A stretch of DNA of 40,049 nucleotides, taken from positions 1-40,049 of the forward strand of contig JACOUX010000002.1 of the NCBI GenBank assembly GCA_016177615.1. The letters run 5' to 3'. Source of the stretch: Candidatus Woesearchaeota archaeon (GTDB taxonomy: Archaea > Nanobdellota > Nanobdellia > Woesearchaeales > GW2011-AR4). A model generated the notes under the pieces. It did no database searches and was not told the DNA's origin. It was given only the letters and a program-made list of their open reading frames with translations. The number at the start of each line of letters is the position of its first letter. Position 1 is the first letter of the stretch. This document shows positions 7,894-15,362 of this stretch, piece by piece. Position numbers and translations under genes: made by a program.

Positions 7894-8454
7894 GTGATAA
7901 TCGGGCTTACAGGCAAAAACGCAGCTGGAAAAGGAGAAGCTGCAAGTTATCTGAAATCCAAAGGATTTATTTATTATTCCTTGTCTGATATAATAAGGGA
8001 AAAAGCGACAGAAAGTGGGCTGGAGCATTCAAGGGAAAATCTCATTAATCTTGGCAACGAGCTTAGAATGAAGTTTGGCCCGAGTTATCTTGCGCAGGAG
8101 ACGAACAACAAGATTAAGCGGCAGCTGAAAAAAAACAAGAGTGAAAATTTCGTGGTTGACAGCATAAGAAGCCCGTTTGAGGCAAGGGAGTTAATGAAAA
8201 ACAAGGGATTTATTTTGATCGGAATTGATGCCCCTGTTGAATTAAGGTTCAAGAGGCTGCTTGAAAGAAACCGGATTGGAGATGCAAAGACTCTTGATGA
8301 TTTCAAAAAACAGGAGCAGAGGGAAAATTTAAAAAGCGACACAAATCAGCAGCTTGATGAGACGTTTAAGCTGTCCAATAAGATTATCATTAATGATGGC
8401 TCAATTGAAGAGCTGCATAAGAAAATTGATTTGTTGTTGAAAGAAATAAAATAA
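7894..8454 (+). CDS. P-loop kinase, dephospho-CoA-kinase / nucleoside monophosphate kinase-like
   Basis: The N-terminus VIIGLTGKNAAGKGEAA is a Walker A P-loop. It is followed by GFIYYSLSDIIREKA, FVVDSIRSPFEARELM, IDAPVELRFKRLLERNR and IIINDGSIEEL, the plan of archaeal kinases related to dephospho-CoA kinase and NMP kinases. I prefer GTG 7894: it directly precedes the P-loop, and TTATTATA near 7865-7872 would start transcription there; the track's TTG 7873 adds seven doubtful residues. Length is 186 aa. A dCMP deaminase follows 143 nt later, and related P-loop domains are known next to or fused with dCMP deaminases, so deoxynucleotide phosphorylation is a reasonable guess. Confidence 0.75.
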   Translation: MIIGLTGKNAAGKGEAASYLKSKGFIYYSLSDIIREKATESGLEHSRENLINLGNELRMKFGPSYLAQETNNKIKRQLKKNKSENFVVDSIRSPFEARELMKNKGFILIGIDAPVELRFKRLLERNRIGDAKTLDDFKKQEQRENLKSDTNQQLDETFKLSNKIIINDGSIEELHKKIDLLLKEIK

Positions 8455-8488
8455 TTATTAAAATTTAATATTAATTATTAAATGGATA

Positions 8489-8580
8489 ATGCGCTGTGAA
8501 AGGAACTGCATAAGGAAATAAAATCAGAATGCTTAAAGAAAGAATCATAGTACCAAAGTTTAATTGGAAAATTCAAAAAC
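8489..8580 (+). promoter_or_regulatory. Conserved leader element, copy A (before dCMP deaminase)
   Basis: This stretch aligns without gaps to 13709-13800 in front of sufD; my hand count is 61 identities in 92 bases. The strongest blocks are ATGCGCTGTGAAAG and TGCTTAAAGAAA, at identical spacing. An AT-rich, TATA-like run precedes it by about 25 nt, so the RNA may begin at the block. It also encodes a mini-ORF (MRCERNCIRK, stop) and a second frame, MLKERIIVPKFN. It may be a regulatory leader, a small RNA or a leader peptide. Confidence 0.5.
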
Positions 8581-8597
8581 ATAGACCATAATCAAAA

Positions 8598-9035
8598 ATG
8601 CCAAGAACCAATTGGGAAAACTACTTTATGAATATCGCTAAAGAGGTAGCTACAAGAAGCACCTGCGACAGGAAGCATGTTGGCAGCGTGATTGTAAAAG
8701 ACAGGACAATACTGTCAACAGGCTACAACGGAAGCATAAGGGGGATGCCACATTGCGATGATGTAGGCCATCTGATGGAAGCAGGCCATTGCGTTGCAAC
8801 AATCCATGCAGAGACAAATGCCATTTTGCAGGCTGCCAAGAACGGCGTGATGATAGACGGCGCAGAAGTCTACATAACAGCCAGCCCGTGCTGGAGCTGC
8901 TTCAAGATGCTTGCGAATGCAGGCATAAAAAAGATCTATTACGGAGAGTTCTACAGGGATGAAAGGAGCTTTGATGTTGCCAAAAGGCTGGGAATAGAGC
9001 TTGTGCACATTCCAGTTGACCAGAAATCGCTTTAG
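8598..9035 (+). CDS. Deoxycytidylate (dCMP) deaminase
   Basis: Converts dCMP to dUMP, the substrate for thymidylate synthesis. The zinc site is complete: HAETNAI provides the His and the catalytic Glu, and SPCWSC provides the two Cys. RKHVGSVIVKDRTILSTGYNG is the typical N-terminal substrate region, and DERSFDVAKRLGIELV closes the fold. The length of 145 aa is normal. The start is ATG 8598 in MPRTNWENYF. A conserved leader element lies upstream and a P-loop nucleotide kinase comes before that, so the two enzymes may be co-regulated. It belongs to the ComEB/DCTD group. Confidence 0.93.
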   Translation: MPRTNWENYFMNIAKEVATRSTCDRKHVGSVIVKDRTILSTGYNGSIRGMPHCDDVGHLMEAGHCVATIHAETNAILQAAKNGVMIDGAEVYITASPCWSCFKMLANAGIKKIYYGEFYRDERSFDVAKRLGIELVHIPVDQKSL

Positions 9036-9052
9036 GATTCTTCAGATTCTCT

Positions 9053-9181
9053 TTAGTCAAACCCGCTCATCATGGACTCATGCTGATGCCTGTGCTTGTC
9101 ATAATGGTCCGAGCATACATGCATTCCATTCCATACTTTGGCTGCAGGCCTTGTGCACCCTGGCTCTTCGCATTCGGTCAT
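9053..9181 (-). CDS. Small zinc-binding protein (42 aa)
   Basis: Missed by the ORF track. The minus strand reads MTECEEPGCTRPAAKVWNGM followed by HVCSDHYDKH and a His/Met-rich tail to GFD. The pattern C-x4-C-x13-C-x2-H is a compact treble-clef/zinc-finger-like knuckle. A TATA-like TTAATATAG lies about 30 nt upstream on the minus strand. The plus-strand ORF 9001-9183 in the same place is a shadow. The gene faces the dCMP deaminase and is divergent from lactate dehydrogenase. Function unknown; nucleic acid or protein binding is plausible. Confidence 0.7.
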   Translation of the reverse strand: MTECEEPGCTRPAAKVWNGMHVCSDHYDKHRHQHESMMSGFD

Positions 9182-9281
9182 AATCGGCATTAAATGCCAG
9201 CTTCTATATTAATCTTTTCAAAAGAAAAACTATTTATATCAACTAATATAATAGTGGATTAATTATAGCAGTATACTAAAA

Positions 9282-10217
9282 ATGCCAAAGCACACTTCCA
9301 AAGTAGCTATTGTCGGCGCAGGATTCGTGGGAAGCACTGCCGCCTATGCCTTATTGATTGAGGGCGCAGCATCGGAAATTGCATTGATTGATGTAAACAG
9401 GGAAAAGGCAGAGGGGGAGGCGATGGACCTGCAGCATGGGCTGCAGTTCAAACCAAATGTCAGGGTTTCTTTTGGCAGCAGCTATGAGCTGTGCAAAGAT
9501 GCCGAGATTGTTGTGATAACTGCAGGAGCCCACCAAAAGCCTGGCGAAACAAGGATAGATTTGGTGAAAAAGAATTCTGCGATTTTCAAAGAGATGATTC
9601 CTCAAATCACAAAGCACAACAAAGAATGCATACTTCTTGTCGTTTCAAATCCTCTTGATGTTTTGACATATTTGGCACTGAAATATTCAAAATTCCCGAA
9701 AAACAGGGTGTTTGGCTCAGGGACTATCCTTGATACTGCAAGGCTCAGGTATTTAATCGGGCAGCACTTCGGAGTCAGCCCGAACAGCGTGCATGCCTAC
9801 ATAATGGGAGAGCATGGCGATTCATCTTTTCCAGTGTGGAGCAGCGCCAATATTGCAGGAGTGCATTTAAGCCATTTTAAAAAATACAATAAAAAAGCTA
9901 TGGATAAGATATATCAGAAAACCAAGAGCGCCGCTTATGAAATAATTGCCAAGAAAGGCGCAACCTATTACGCAATCGGATTGGGAGTATCCAAGATTGT
10001 AAAGGCTGTTTTATCCGACCAAAATGAAGTTCTTGCATTATCATCTTATCTGAAAGGTTATCATGGAGTAAGTGATGTCTGCCTGAGCGTGCCATGCATA
10101 GTCAACAGAAATGGGATAAAAGAGCAGATACTGATGCCTTTGAATTCTTTGGAGAAAAGGCAGCTGAAAAAGTCTGCAAGCCTTATAAAAAATATTTTGA
10201 AAGAATGCGCCTGCTAA
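9282..10217 (+). CDS. ldh: L-lactate dehydrogenase
   Basis: Interconverts pyruvate and lactate with NAD(H), a likely fermentative NADH sink. The Rossmann motif GAGFVGSTAA is near the start, with Asp in ALIDVN favouring NAD. The specificity loop reads AGAHQKPGETR: Gln where malate dehydrogenases have Arg, so lactate rather than malate. VVSNPLDVLTY, GSGTILDTARLRY and the catalytic His in MGEHGDSSF are all present. At 311 aa it is full length. It converges on the E1-like gene, with a 4-nt overlap of the 3' ends. The upstream region shares space with the small zinc-protein promoter. Confidence 0.93.
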   Translation: MPKHTSKVAIVGAGFVGSTAAYALLIEGAASEIALIDVNREKAEGEAMDLQHGLQFKPNVRVSFGSSYELCKDAEIVVITAGAHQKPGETRIDLVKKNSAIFKEMIPQITKHNKECILLVVSNPLDVLTYLALKYSKFPKNRVFGSGTILDTARLRYLIGQHFGVSPNSVHAYIMGEHGDSSFPVWSSANIAGVHLSHFKKYNKKAMDKIYQKTKSAAYEIIAKKGATYYAIGLGVSKIVKAVLSDQNEVLALSSYLKGYHGVSDVCLSVPCIVNRNGIKEQILMPLNSLEKRQLKKSASLIKNILKECAC

Positions 10218-11209
10218 TTCCCAACAAACCTCGAATACAAAGATTTCGCTTCTTTCTCGTCCTTTGCCTTAATCAAAGCCCTTCCATCATTGAAAATGGT
10301 TAACCTGCGATCGAAATTGATGCAATAATCAAAATCCGTTATTTTTCCAGCTTTCTTTAATCTATTTTTTAATTCGCTGAATTGCCCCTTATCAAAAAAT
10401 TTTCCCCTAATCTGGTACATATTATCTCCGCATAACTTGATCATTGGGGGAAATTTTTTGCCGTCCAAATATTCAAAGCTCTTCTTTGAGCAGCAAATGC
10501 AGCCTTTATTTTTGTTGACTTTGATTTTTATGAGCTCATTTTTCCAGACGTCAAAGAACAAAAGGCATTTTTCATAGTTTTTATTGAGCATTATTTTTAT
10601 TGCCTCATTTGATTGTAATGAAGAAACCAGATGGGTTATTGAATTTAAAACTCCGGCTGTATCGCAGGTTTCTAGCTGGGCAGCTTCCTTCAAAAAGCAC
10701 CTCAGGCAGGCAGTTCTGCCGGTAATAATATTGAAAACATAGCCTTTGCTCCCGACTGCTGAAGAATAAATGAATGGAATCTTATTTTTTACAGAGAAGT
10801 CATTGATAAGGAACCTTGTTTCAAGGTTGTCAGTGCAGTCTAGAATTAAATCGATATTTTTTTTGTGATTTTTTATCTTTATAATTTTAGTTATATTATT
10901 ATAGTTCAAGTCATCAATTACGGACTTAATTTGAATTTCAGAATTTATTTTATTTAAGTGCTCTTTTGCTGCCATTGCCTTTGGCTTGCCTATGTCGCCT
11001 TCATCATACAATGACTGCCTTTGAAGGTTTGACAGCTCTACAACGTCTCTGTCAATCAGGATTATATTTCCAATTCCGGCCCTGGCCATTAATTCTGCAG
11101 AAGCTGAGCCAAGAGCGCCTACTCCTATGATAACGACTGAGCTTTTTCCCAGTTTCTTCTGTCCCTGCCTGCCAATTTCCTTAAATATCTCCTGTCGGAT
11201 GTAGCGCAT
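10214..11209 (-). CDS. ThiF/MoeB-type E1-like sulfur-carrier activating enzyme
   Basis: Adenylates the C-terminal Gly-Gly of a ubiquitin-like sulfur carrier. The ATP site is IIGVGALGSASAELMARAG, followed by LIDRDVVELSNLQRQSLY and ILDCTDNLETRFLIND. The probable catalytic Cys is in LETCDTAGVLNSI, and a zinc site comes from CLRC and CICC. The C-terminal RRLTIFNDGRALIKAKDEKEAKSLY is the small tail domain seen in many MoeB/ThiF proteins; there is no rhodanese domain. The likely partner is the 70-aa carrier at 35713. The promoter has TTTAAAAG about 25 nt before the ATG and is divergent from the PAP2 gene. Function in tRNA thiolation is inferred from the window; molybdopterin or thiamin routes are alternatives. 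Confidence 0.88.
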   Translation of the reverse strand: MRYIRQEIFKEIGRQGQKKLGKSSVVIIGVGALGSASAELMARAGIGNIILIDRDVVELSNLQRQSLYDEGDIGKPKAMAAKEHLNKINSEIQIKSVIDDLNYNNITKIIKIKNHKKNIDLILDCTDNLETRFLINDFSVKNKIPFIYSSAVGSKGYVFNIITGRTACLRCFLKEAAQLETCDTAGVLNSITHLVSSLQSNEAIKIMLNKNYEKCLLFFDVWKNELIKIKVNKNKGCICCSKKSFEYLDGKKFPPMIKLCGDNMYQIRGKFFDKGQFSELKNRLKKAGKITDFDYCINFDRRLTIFNDGRALIKAKDEKEAKSLYSRFVGN

Positions 11210-11257
11210 AATATAGGAATTTTAATAACTTTTAAATAATAGATGGTTTAATATTCT

Positions 11258-11725
11258 ATGATGGTATACAAGTTCATAAAGATGCAGGCCAGGGACATTC
11301 TAGCTGATATAACTGCGTTTGGGAGCATCTCATTCTATGTCCTTTTGCTTGCAGTATCATTGAGCCTTGGAGAATATGAGCTGTTTACAAAAATGTGCCT
11401 GGGGCTTGGGTTGATTTTCATATCAGTCATTATTATCAAGACATTTTACTTCAAGGAAAGGCCTCTGAAGAAGGTGCATTCTAATTACTTTGAGAAGCTT
11501 GATGCGGCGTCTTTCCCCAGCGTGCACGCATCAAAAGCATCTTTTTTGGGGATATTGCTAAGCAAGTACTTTGGCAATCACATTTTCACTGCACTGATGA
11601 TAGTCCTTGTTTTAATCATCGCCTATACAAGAATCTATTTAAAAAAGCATGATTTTGCTGATGTTTTTGCCGGAGTTATTCTTGGAGCCTTATCTTATTT
11701 TGTGGTAAGCCTGCTTTTGGGCTGA
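11258..11725 (+). CDS. PAP2-family membrane phosphatase
   Basis: A type 2 phosphatidic acid phosphatase-like protein, acting on a lipid or polyprenyl phosphate at the membrane. All three motifs are visible: KTFYFKERP (K-x6-RP), FPSVHAS (PSxH) and YTRIYLKKHDFADV (SR-x5-H-x3-D type, with Thr-Arg for Ser-Arg). It has about five hydrophobic segments and is short at 155 aa. The start may be 11258 or the next ATG, 11261. TTTAAATAA at about 11232-11240 is the probable TATA box, shared divergently with the E1-like gene. Substrate not determinable. Confidence 0.85.
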   Translation: MMVYKFIKMQARDILADITAFGSISFYVLLLAVSLSLGEYELFTKMCLGLGLIFISVIIIKTFYFKERPLKKVHSNYFEKLDAASFPSVHASKASFLGILLSKYFGNHIFTALMIVLVLIIAYTRIYLKKHDFADVFAGVILGALSYFVVSLLLG

Positions 11726-11759
11726 CTTATCGCATTCTACCACCCCAAATTCCATAAAG

Positions 11760-11790
11760 TTTAAATATAAGGTTAACAATCGTTAAGTTT
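11760..11790 (+). promoter_or_regulatory. suf regulator promoter with palindromic operator
   Basis: TTTAAATATAA (11760-11770) is the TATA box. TTAACAATCGTTAA (11773-11786) follows 2 nt later and is an inverted repeat TTAAC-4-GTTAA lying between the TATA box and the predicted transcription start at the ATG. That is the classic position for a repressor. The same palindrome precedes the ferredoxin gene at 36923. Confidence 0.7.
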
Positions 11791-12186
11791 ATGCAAGAAA
11801 CCATGCCGCAGGAGATAGAAGTAAGATATATAATTCCTGCTATCAGAAAGGAACTGGCAAGGGTGTTTATTAAAGAGCACAAAATGAGCCAGAAAGAGGC
11901 AGCTAATGTGCTTGGCCTGACTGAAGCTGCTGTATCGCAATATCAGCATTCCAAAAGGGCAACCCAAGTGGTTTTTACTGATAATGTTATCAATGAGATA
12001 CGGGTTTCTGCTGACAGGATTTTATCAGACAAAAATACAAAGCAAAGGCTGATTGCCGAAATATACAGGATAAGCAACCTCACTACAGTCAGGCAGATTT
12101 TATGCGACCTGCACAAGGCCCAGTCAAAAGACTTGGCAACATGCAGCGTATGCTTTGACGAAGGGTTAATCAATGTTAAAATCTAG
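11791..12186 (+). CDS. HTH transcriptional regulator with C-terminal cysteine motif, probable suf regulator
   Basis: Residues ~15-60 carry a Cro/XRE-like helix-turn-helix (MSQKEAANVLGLTEAAVSQYQ) in the setting IIPAIRKELARVFIKEH, like the archaeal COG2522 group of predicted regulators. The C-terminal region has three Cys, LCDLHK and TCSVCF, which could hold a metal or Fe-S cluster. The gene is the first of the suf run, with sufB starting 12 nt after its stop, and its own promoter has the TTAAC-4-GTTAA palindrome. By position and design it may do the job of SufR/IscR, repressing suf genes when clusters are plentiful. That role is inferred. Confidence 0.75.
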   Translation: MQETMPQEIEVRYIIPAIRKELARVFIKEHKMSQKEAANVLGLTEAAVSQYQHSKRATQVVFTDNVINEIRVSADRILSDKNTKQRLIAEIYRISNLTTVRQILCDLHKAQSKDLATCSVCFDEGLINVKI

Positions 12187-12198
12187 CATAGTTTCATA

Positions 12199-13605
12199 AT
12201 GGCACCGGTAACAGAACAAATTTTTGACAAGGACTACAGCAAGTACGGCTTCCATGACAAGGAAGAGTCAGTGTTCAAGACAGAAAAAGGTCTTACTGAA
12301 GAGACTGTGAAGCAGATTTCAAAGATAAAGAATGAACCGGAATGGATGCTTAACTTAAGGCTTAAATCATTAAAGGAGTTCTGGAAAAGGCCGATGCCTA
12401 AATGGGGAGCAAATCTGAGTACAATAGATTTTGATAATATTTATTACTACCTAAAGCCGACAAATATGAAGGGCGACACTTGGGATGACGTGCCAGAATA
12501 TATCAAGAATACTTTTGACAAGCTTGGAATTCCTGAGGCTGAAAGAAAATTTCTTGGGGGAGTAGGCGCGCAGTATGAGAGTGAAGTGATCTACCACAAA
12601 ATAAGGGATGACCTTGCAAAGCTAGGCGTTGTTTTCCTTGACATGGATGGGGGCTTAAGGGAATATCCTGAAATCGTGAAGAAATATTTTTGCTCAGTAA
12701 TCCCGCATAATGACAACAAGTTTGCTGCACTGAACACGGCTGTTTGGAGTGGGGGGAGCTTCGTTTATGTTCCTGCCGGCGTCAAAGTGGATTTGCCTCT
12801 TCAGGCATATTTTAGAATCAACGCAAAGAACATGGGGCAGTTTGAAAGGACATTAATCATAGCAGAACCAGGAAGCTCTGTGCACTATATCGAGGGTTGT
12901 ACAGCCCCGGTCTATTCTTCAGACTCATTGCATTCAGCTGTTGTAGAATTAATTGCGTTGGAAGGCTCAAGAATCCAGTACACAACTATCCAGAACTGGA
13001 GCAATAATGTCTACAATCTTGTTACAAAAAGGGCATTTGCGCATAAAAATGCAACTGTATCCTGGGTTGACGGAAATTTGGGGTCAAAAATCACGATGAA
13101 ATACCCTTCTATTTATCTTCTTGGCGAGCATGCAAGAGCAGAGATTTTAAGCGTTGCTTTTGCAGGCAAGGGCCAGCACCAGGATGCAGGCGGCAAGATT
13201 CTGCATTTTGCCCCAAACACCTCTTCAAGAATAACTTCCAAGTCAGTCAGCAAAGACGGAGGAAGGACAACTTACAGAGGATTATTAAGCGTAGCTGAAG
13301 GATGCAAAAACGTAAAGTCGCATGTAAGCTGCGATGCCTTGATTTTGGACGACAAATCAGCTTCTGACACTGTGCCTTATATGGAGATAAATGAAAAAGA
13401 TGTGAATATAGAGCATGAAGCAACTGTCGGAAAGATAGGCGAAGAGCAATTATTTTACCTGATGAGCAGAGGATTAAGCGAGGATCAAGCTAAAACAATG
13501 ATAGTTTCCGGATTCATGGAGCCTTTCACAAAAGAGCTTCCTTTGGAATATGCTATTGAGCTTAATAGATTGATTGCGCTGAATATGGAAGGCTCGGTTG
13601 GATAA
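12199..13605 (+). CDS. sufB: Fe-S cluster assembly scaffold SufB
   Basis: Core of the SufBC2D scaffold on which clusters are built in the cytoplasm. The right-handed beta-helix is seen in [27 protein letters not shown], and the C-terminal region has [12 protein letters not shown] and [21 protein letters not shown]. The Cys in SHVSCDAL aligns with E. coli SufB Cys405, required for assembly. At 468 aa it is full length. It lies 12 nt after the HTH regulator and is presumably co-transcribed with it. SufD follows after a 221-nt gap with a separate leader, and SufC lies about 4 kb downstream, which is unusual because sufC is most often next to sufB. Confidence 0.96.
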   Translation: MAPVTEQIFDKDYSKYGFHDKEESVFKTEKGLTEETVKQISKIKNEPEWMLNLRLKSLKEFWKRPMPKWGANLSTIDFDNIYYYLKPTNMKGDTWDDVPEYIKNTFDKLGIPEAERKFLGGVGAQYESEVIYHKIRDDLAKLGVVFLDMDGGLREYPEIVKKYFCSVIPHNDNKFAALNTAVWSGGSFVYVPAGVKVDLPLQAYFRINAKNMGQFERTLIIAEPGSSVHYIEGCTAPVYSSDSLHSAVVELIALEGSRIQYTTIQNWSNNVYNLVTKRAFAHKNATVSWVDGNLGSKITMKYPSIYLLGEHARAEILSVAFAGKGQHQDAGGKILHFAPNTSSRITSKSVSKDGGRTTYRGLLSVAEGCKNVKSHVSCDALILDDKSASDTVPYMEINEKDVNIEHEATVGKIGEEQLFYLMSRGLSEDQAKTMIVSGFMEPFTKELPLEYAIELNRLIALNMEGSVG

Positions 13606-13708
13606 AAGATTTACCAGATAAAATTAAAGTCAGTCCATTTAACGAAAAACACTAAAAAAATATCAATAAAAATTTTTAAAAAATAATTATTAATTTAAAA
13701 TTTTATTA

Positions 13709-13800
13709 ATGCGCTGTGAAAGAAAGCAAATAAGAAGTTTAACCCATTGTGCTTAAAGAAAAAATAACATTGCATGATTTCAATTGAACGTATCATAAAA
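13709..13800 (+). promoter_or_regulatory. Conserved leader element, copy B (before sufD)
   Basis: Gap-free partner of 8489-8580. It carries the same ATGCGCTGTGAAAG and, 40 nt after the first base, TGCTTAAAGAAA. The mini-ORF here reads MRCERKQIRSLTHCA; AGG/AGA changes between the copies are silent in that frame. A TTTAAAAAA box about 25-30 nt upstream suggests a separate promoter, so sufD may not depend only on the sufB transcript. The rest of the 13606-13826 gap is AT-rich with nothing else recognisable. Confidence 0.5.
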
Positions 13801-13826
13801 AAATTGATGGTGATTCTGATAATATT

Positions 13827-15023
13827 ATGGCAAAACAAAACCTAGTTACAAAACACGCTGTAAAGCTATTATCGCAGGCTGAAAGCAGCTTTGCTTCCGC
13901 GAAAAAAGAAGATGCATTTGTAATCTACAAGTCCCTTCCGATGCCAAAGGAGAGGGAAGAAGACTGGCGCTACACGCAGATTGAGAAACTGAAGATTGAG
14001 AACTTTGAAAATGAAGCTGCTGACGCCAAAATAGAAGCATCTGCTCATTTTGAAGAGCTGCAAAGCAATGGTATAATTCTGGAAGACATCAATACCGCGC
14101 TGGAAAAATACCCTGCTGCCCAGAATTATTTTTTTAAAAGCGGCAGAATAGACAAAGACAAATTTGTTGCACTTTCAGCAGCTCAGTTCACTAATGGAGC
14201 TTACTTGTATGTTCCAAAGAATGTCGAGCTTAAAGAGCCAATAAGAATAAATTTTAATTTTAGCGGGAAAAAAAACGCAATTCATAACCTGATTGTTTGC
14301 GAGGCAAACACAAAGATCGATTTCATTGAGGAATATTCAAACAATCCAAGTGATTCAGAGCAGCTAAACGCCTGTGTGACTGAAGTTTTCGCCAACAACA
14401 ACTCAAGAATAAATTTTTACCATCTTAACAGCTGGACTAATGAGGTTTATAATTTTACAAATGTAATTGGTGCTTTGGAGCGAGACGCCTCAATCAATTG
14501 GGTTTCCGGCTCTTTCGGGGGGAAATTAAACAGATTGAAAATAGACACTTTATTCAATGGCCAAGGCTCAAGCTGCAGCAACCTTGGAGTTTTTTTTGGC
14601 AAGGGAAAGGAGCATATTGACATAACAACCAATGTCTATCATAATGTTGAAAGCACTACAAATAACATCTTGGTTGATGGAATCTTAAGGGACGAATCAT
14701 CATCTGTTTATCGTGGGCTAATAAGAATAGAAAAGCCAGCGCAGAAAACAAATTCGTATCTTGCAAATCATATCTTGAAATTAGGAAATAAGACATTGGC
14801 AAACAGCATTCCAAGTTTGAAGATTGATGCAAACGATGTCAAGGCTTCACATGGTGCAACAGTCGGGCAGATAAACGAGGAGCATCTGTTCTATTTGATG
14901 GCAAGAGGCTTGTCAAGGGACGAAGCAGAAAAAATGATTGTCGAAGGGTTCTTCGAGCCAATTATTATGAAGATACCAAATGAAGAATTAAGGGAGAAGA
15001 TAAGGGCAATGGTGAGAGGGTAA
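13827..15023 (+). CDS. sufD: Fe-S cluster assembly protein SufD
   Basis: Partner of SufB in the SufBC2D complex. The N-terminal helical region has the typical LPMPKEREEDWRYT; the beta-helix and C-terminal SHGATVGQINEEHLFYLMARGLSRDEAEKMIVEGFFEP follow. The His of SHGATVGQ corresponds to E. coli SufD His360, implicated in iron acquisition. It lacks the SufB-type Cys of SHVSCDAL, having ANSIPSLKID there, which separates it from SufB. The length of 398 aa is normal. The 106-aa membrane ORF begins one base after its stop. Confidence 0.93.
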   Translation: MAKQNLVTKHAVKLLSQAESSFASAKKEDAFVIYKSLPMPKEREEDWRYTQIEKLKIENFENEAADAKIEASAHFEELQSNGIILEDINTALEKYPAAQNYFFKSGRIDKDKFVALSAAQFTNGAYLYVPKNVELKEPIRINFNFSGKKNAIHNLIVCEANTKIDFIEEYSNNPSDSEQLNACVTEVFANNNSRINFYHLNSWTNEVYNFTNVIGALERDASINWVSGSFGGKLNRLKIDTLFNGQGSSCSNLGVFFGKGKEHIDITTNVYHNVESTTNNILVDGILRDESSSVYRGLIRIEKPAQKTNSYLANHILKLGNKTLANSIPSLKIDANDVKASHGATVGQINEEHLFYLMARGLSRDEAEKMIVEGFFEPIIMKIPNEELREKIRAMVRG

Positions 15024-15024
15024 G

Positions 15025-15345
15025 ATGGGAATTAACGCAAACGCAAACTTACCGTCAAAGAGTTTTATTTTGTACCTTCCATCAGGAATTCCTTTATATT
15101 TATTCGGTTGCTTTGCTATTGCAGTATTACTTGTAAATTTTTATAATAAAATTTTGGATTATTATTTAATTTTTGTTTTATATCTCGCATTGGGCTCTAT
15201 AGGTGCAGTTTTAACACAGAAAGGGATAGGTGAATGGAAAAAAATGGATATTCTTGAAAATCAAAAGATGAAATCGGAGATTAAGAATATAAAATTACAA
15301 AATAAAAAATTAGAAATAGAGATAAAATTATTGAAAAGAAAGTAG
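15025..15345 (+). CDS. Small membrane protein with coiled-coil tail
   Basis: A 106-aa protein with two membrane spans (about residues 18-38 and 45-63) and a strongly charged, probably coiled-coil tail (MKSEIKNIKLQNKKLEIEIK). It starts one base after the sufD stop and ends 17 nt before sufS, so it is clearly part of the suf transcript. No known SUF component looks like this. It could tether the machinery to the membrane, but nothing in the sequence shows that. Family not recognised. Confidence 0.65.
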   Translation: MGINANANLPSKSFILYLPSGIPLYLFGCFAIAVLLVNFYNKILDYYLIFVLYLALGSIGAVLTQKGIGEWKKMDILENQKMKSEIKNIKLQNKKLEIEIKLLKRK

Positions 15346-15362
15346 AAGCTTAGAAAATAAAA

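Noticed and set aside
8489-8580. C/D-box or H/ACA guide RNA
   Set aside because: No RUGAUGA/CUGA boxes and no ACA end shared by both copies; class left open.
9001-9183. Plus-strand 60-aa ORF
   Set aside because: It overlaps the dCMP deaminase end and lies opposite the 42-aa zinc protein, whose Cys/His pattern and promoter are better supported.
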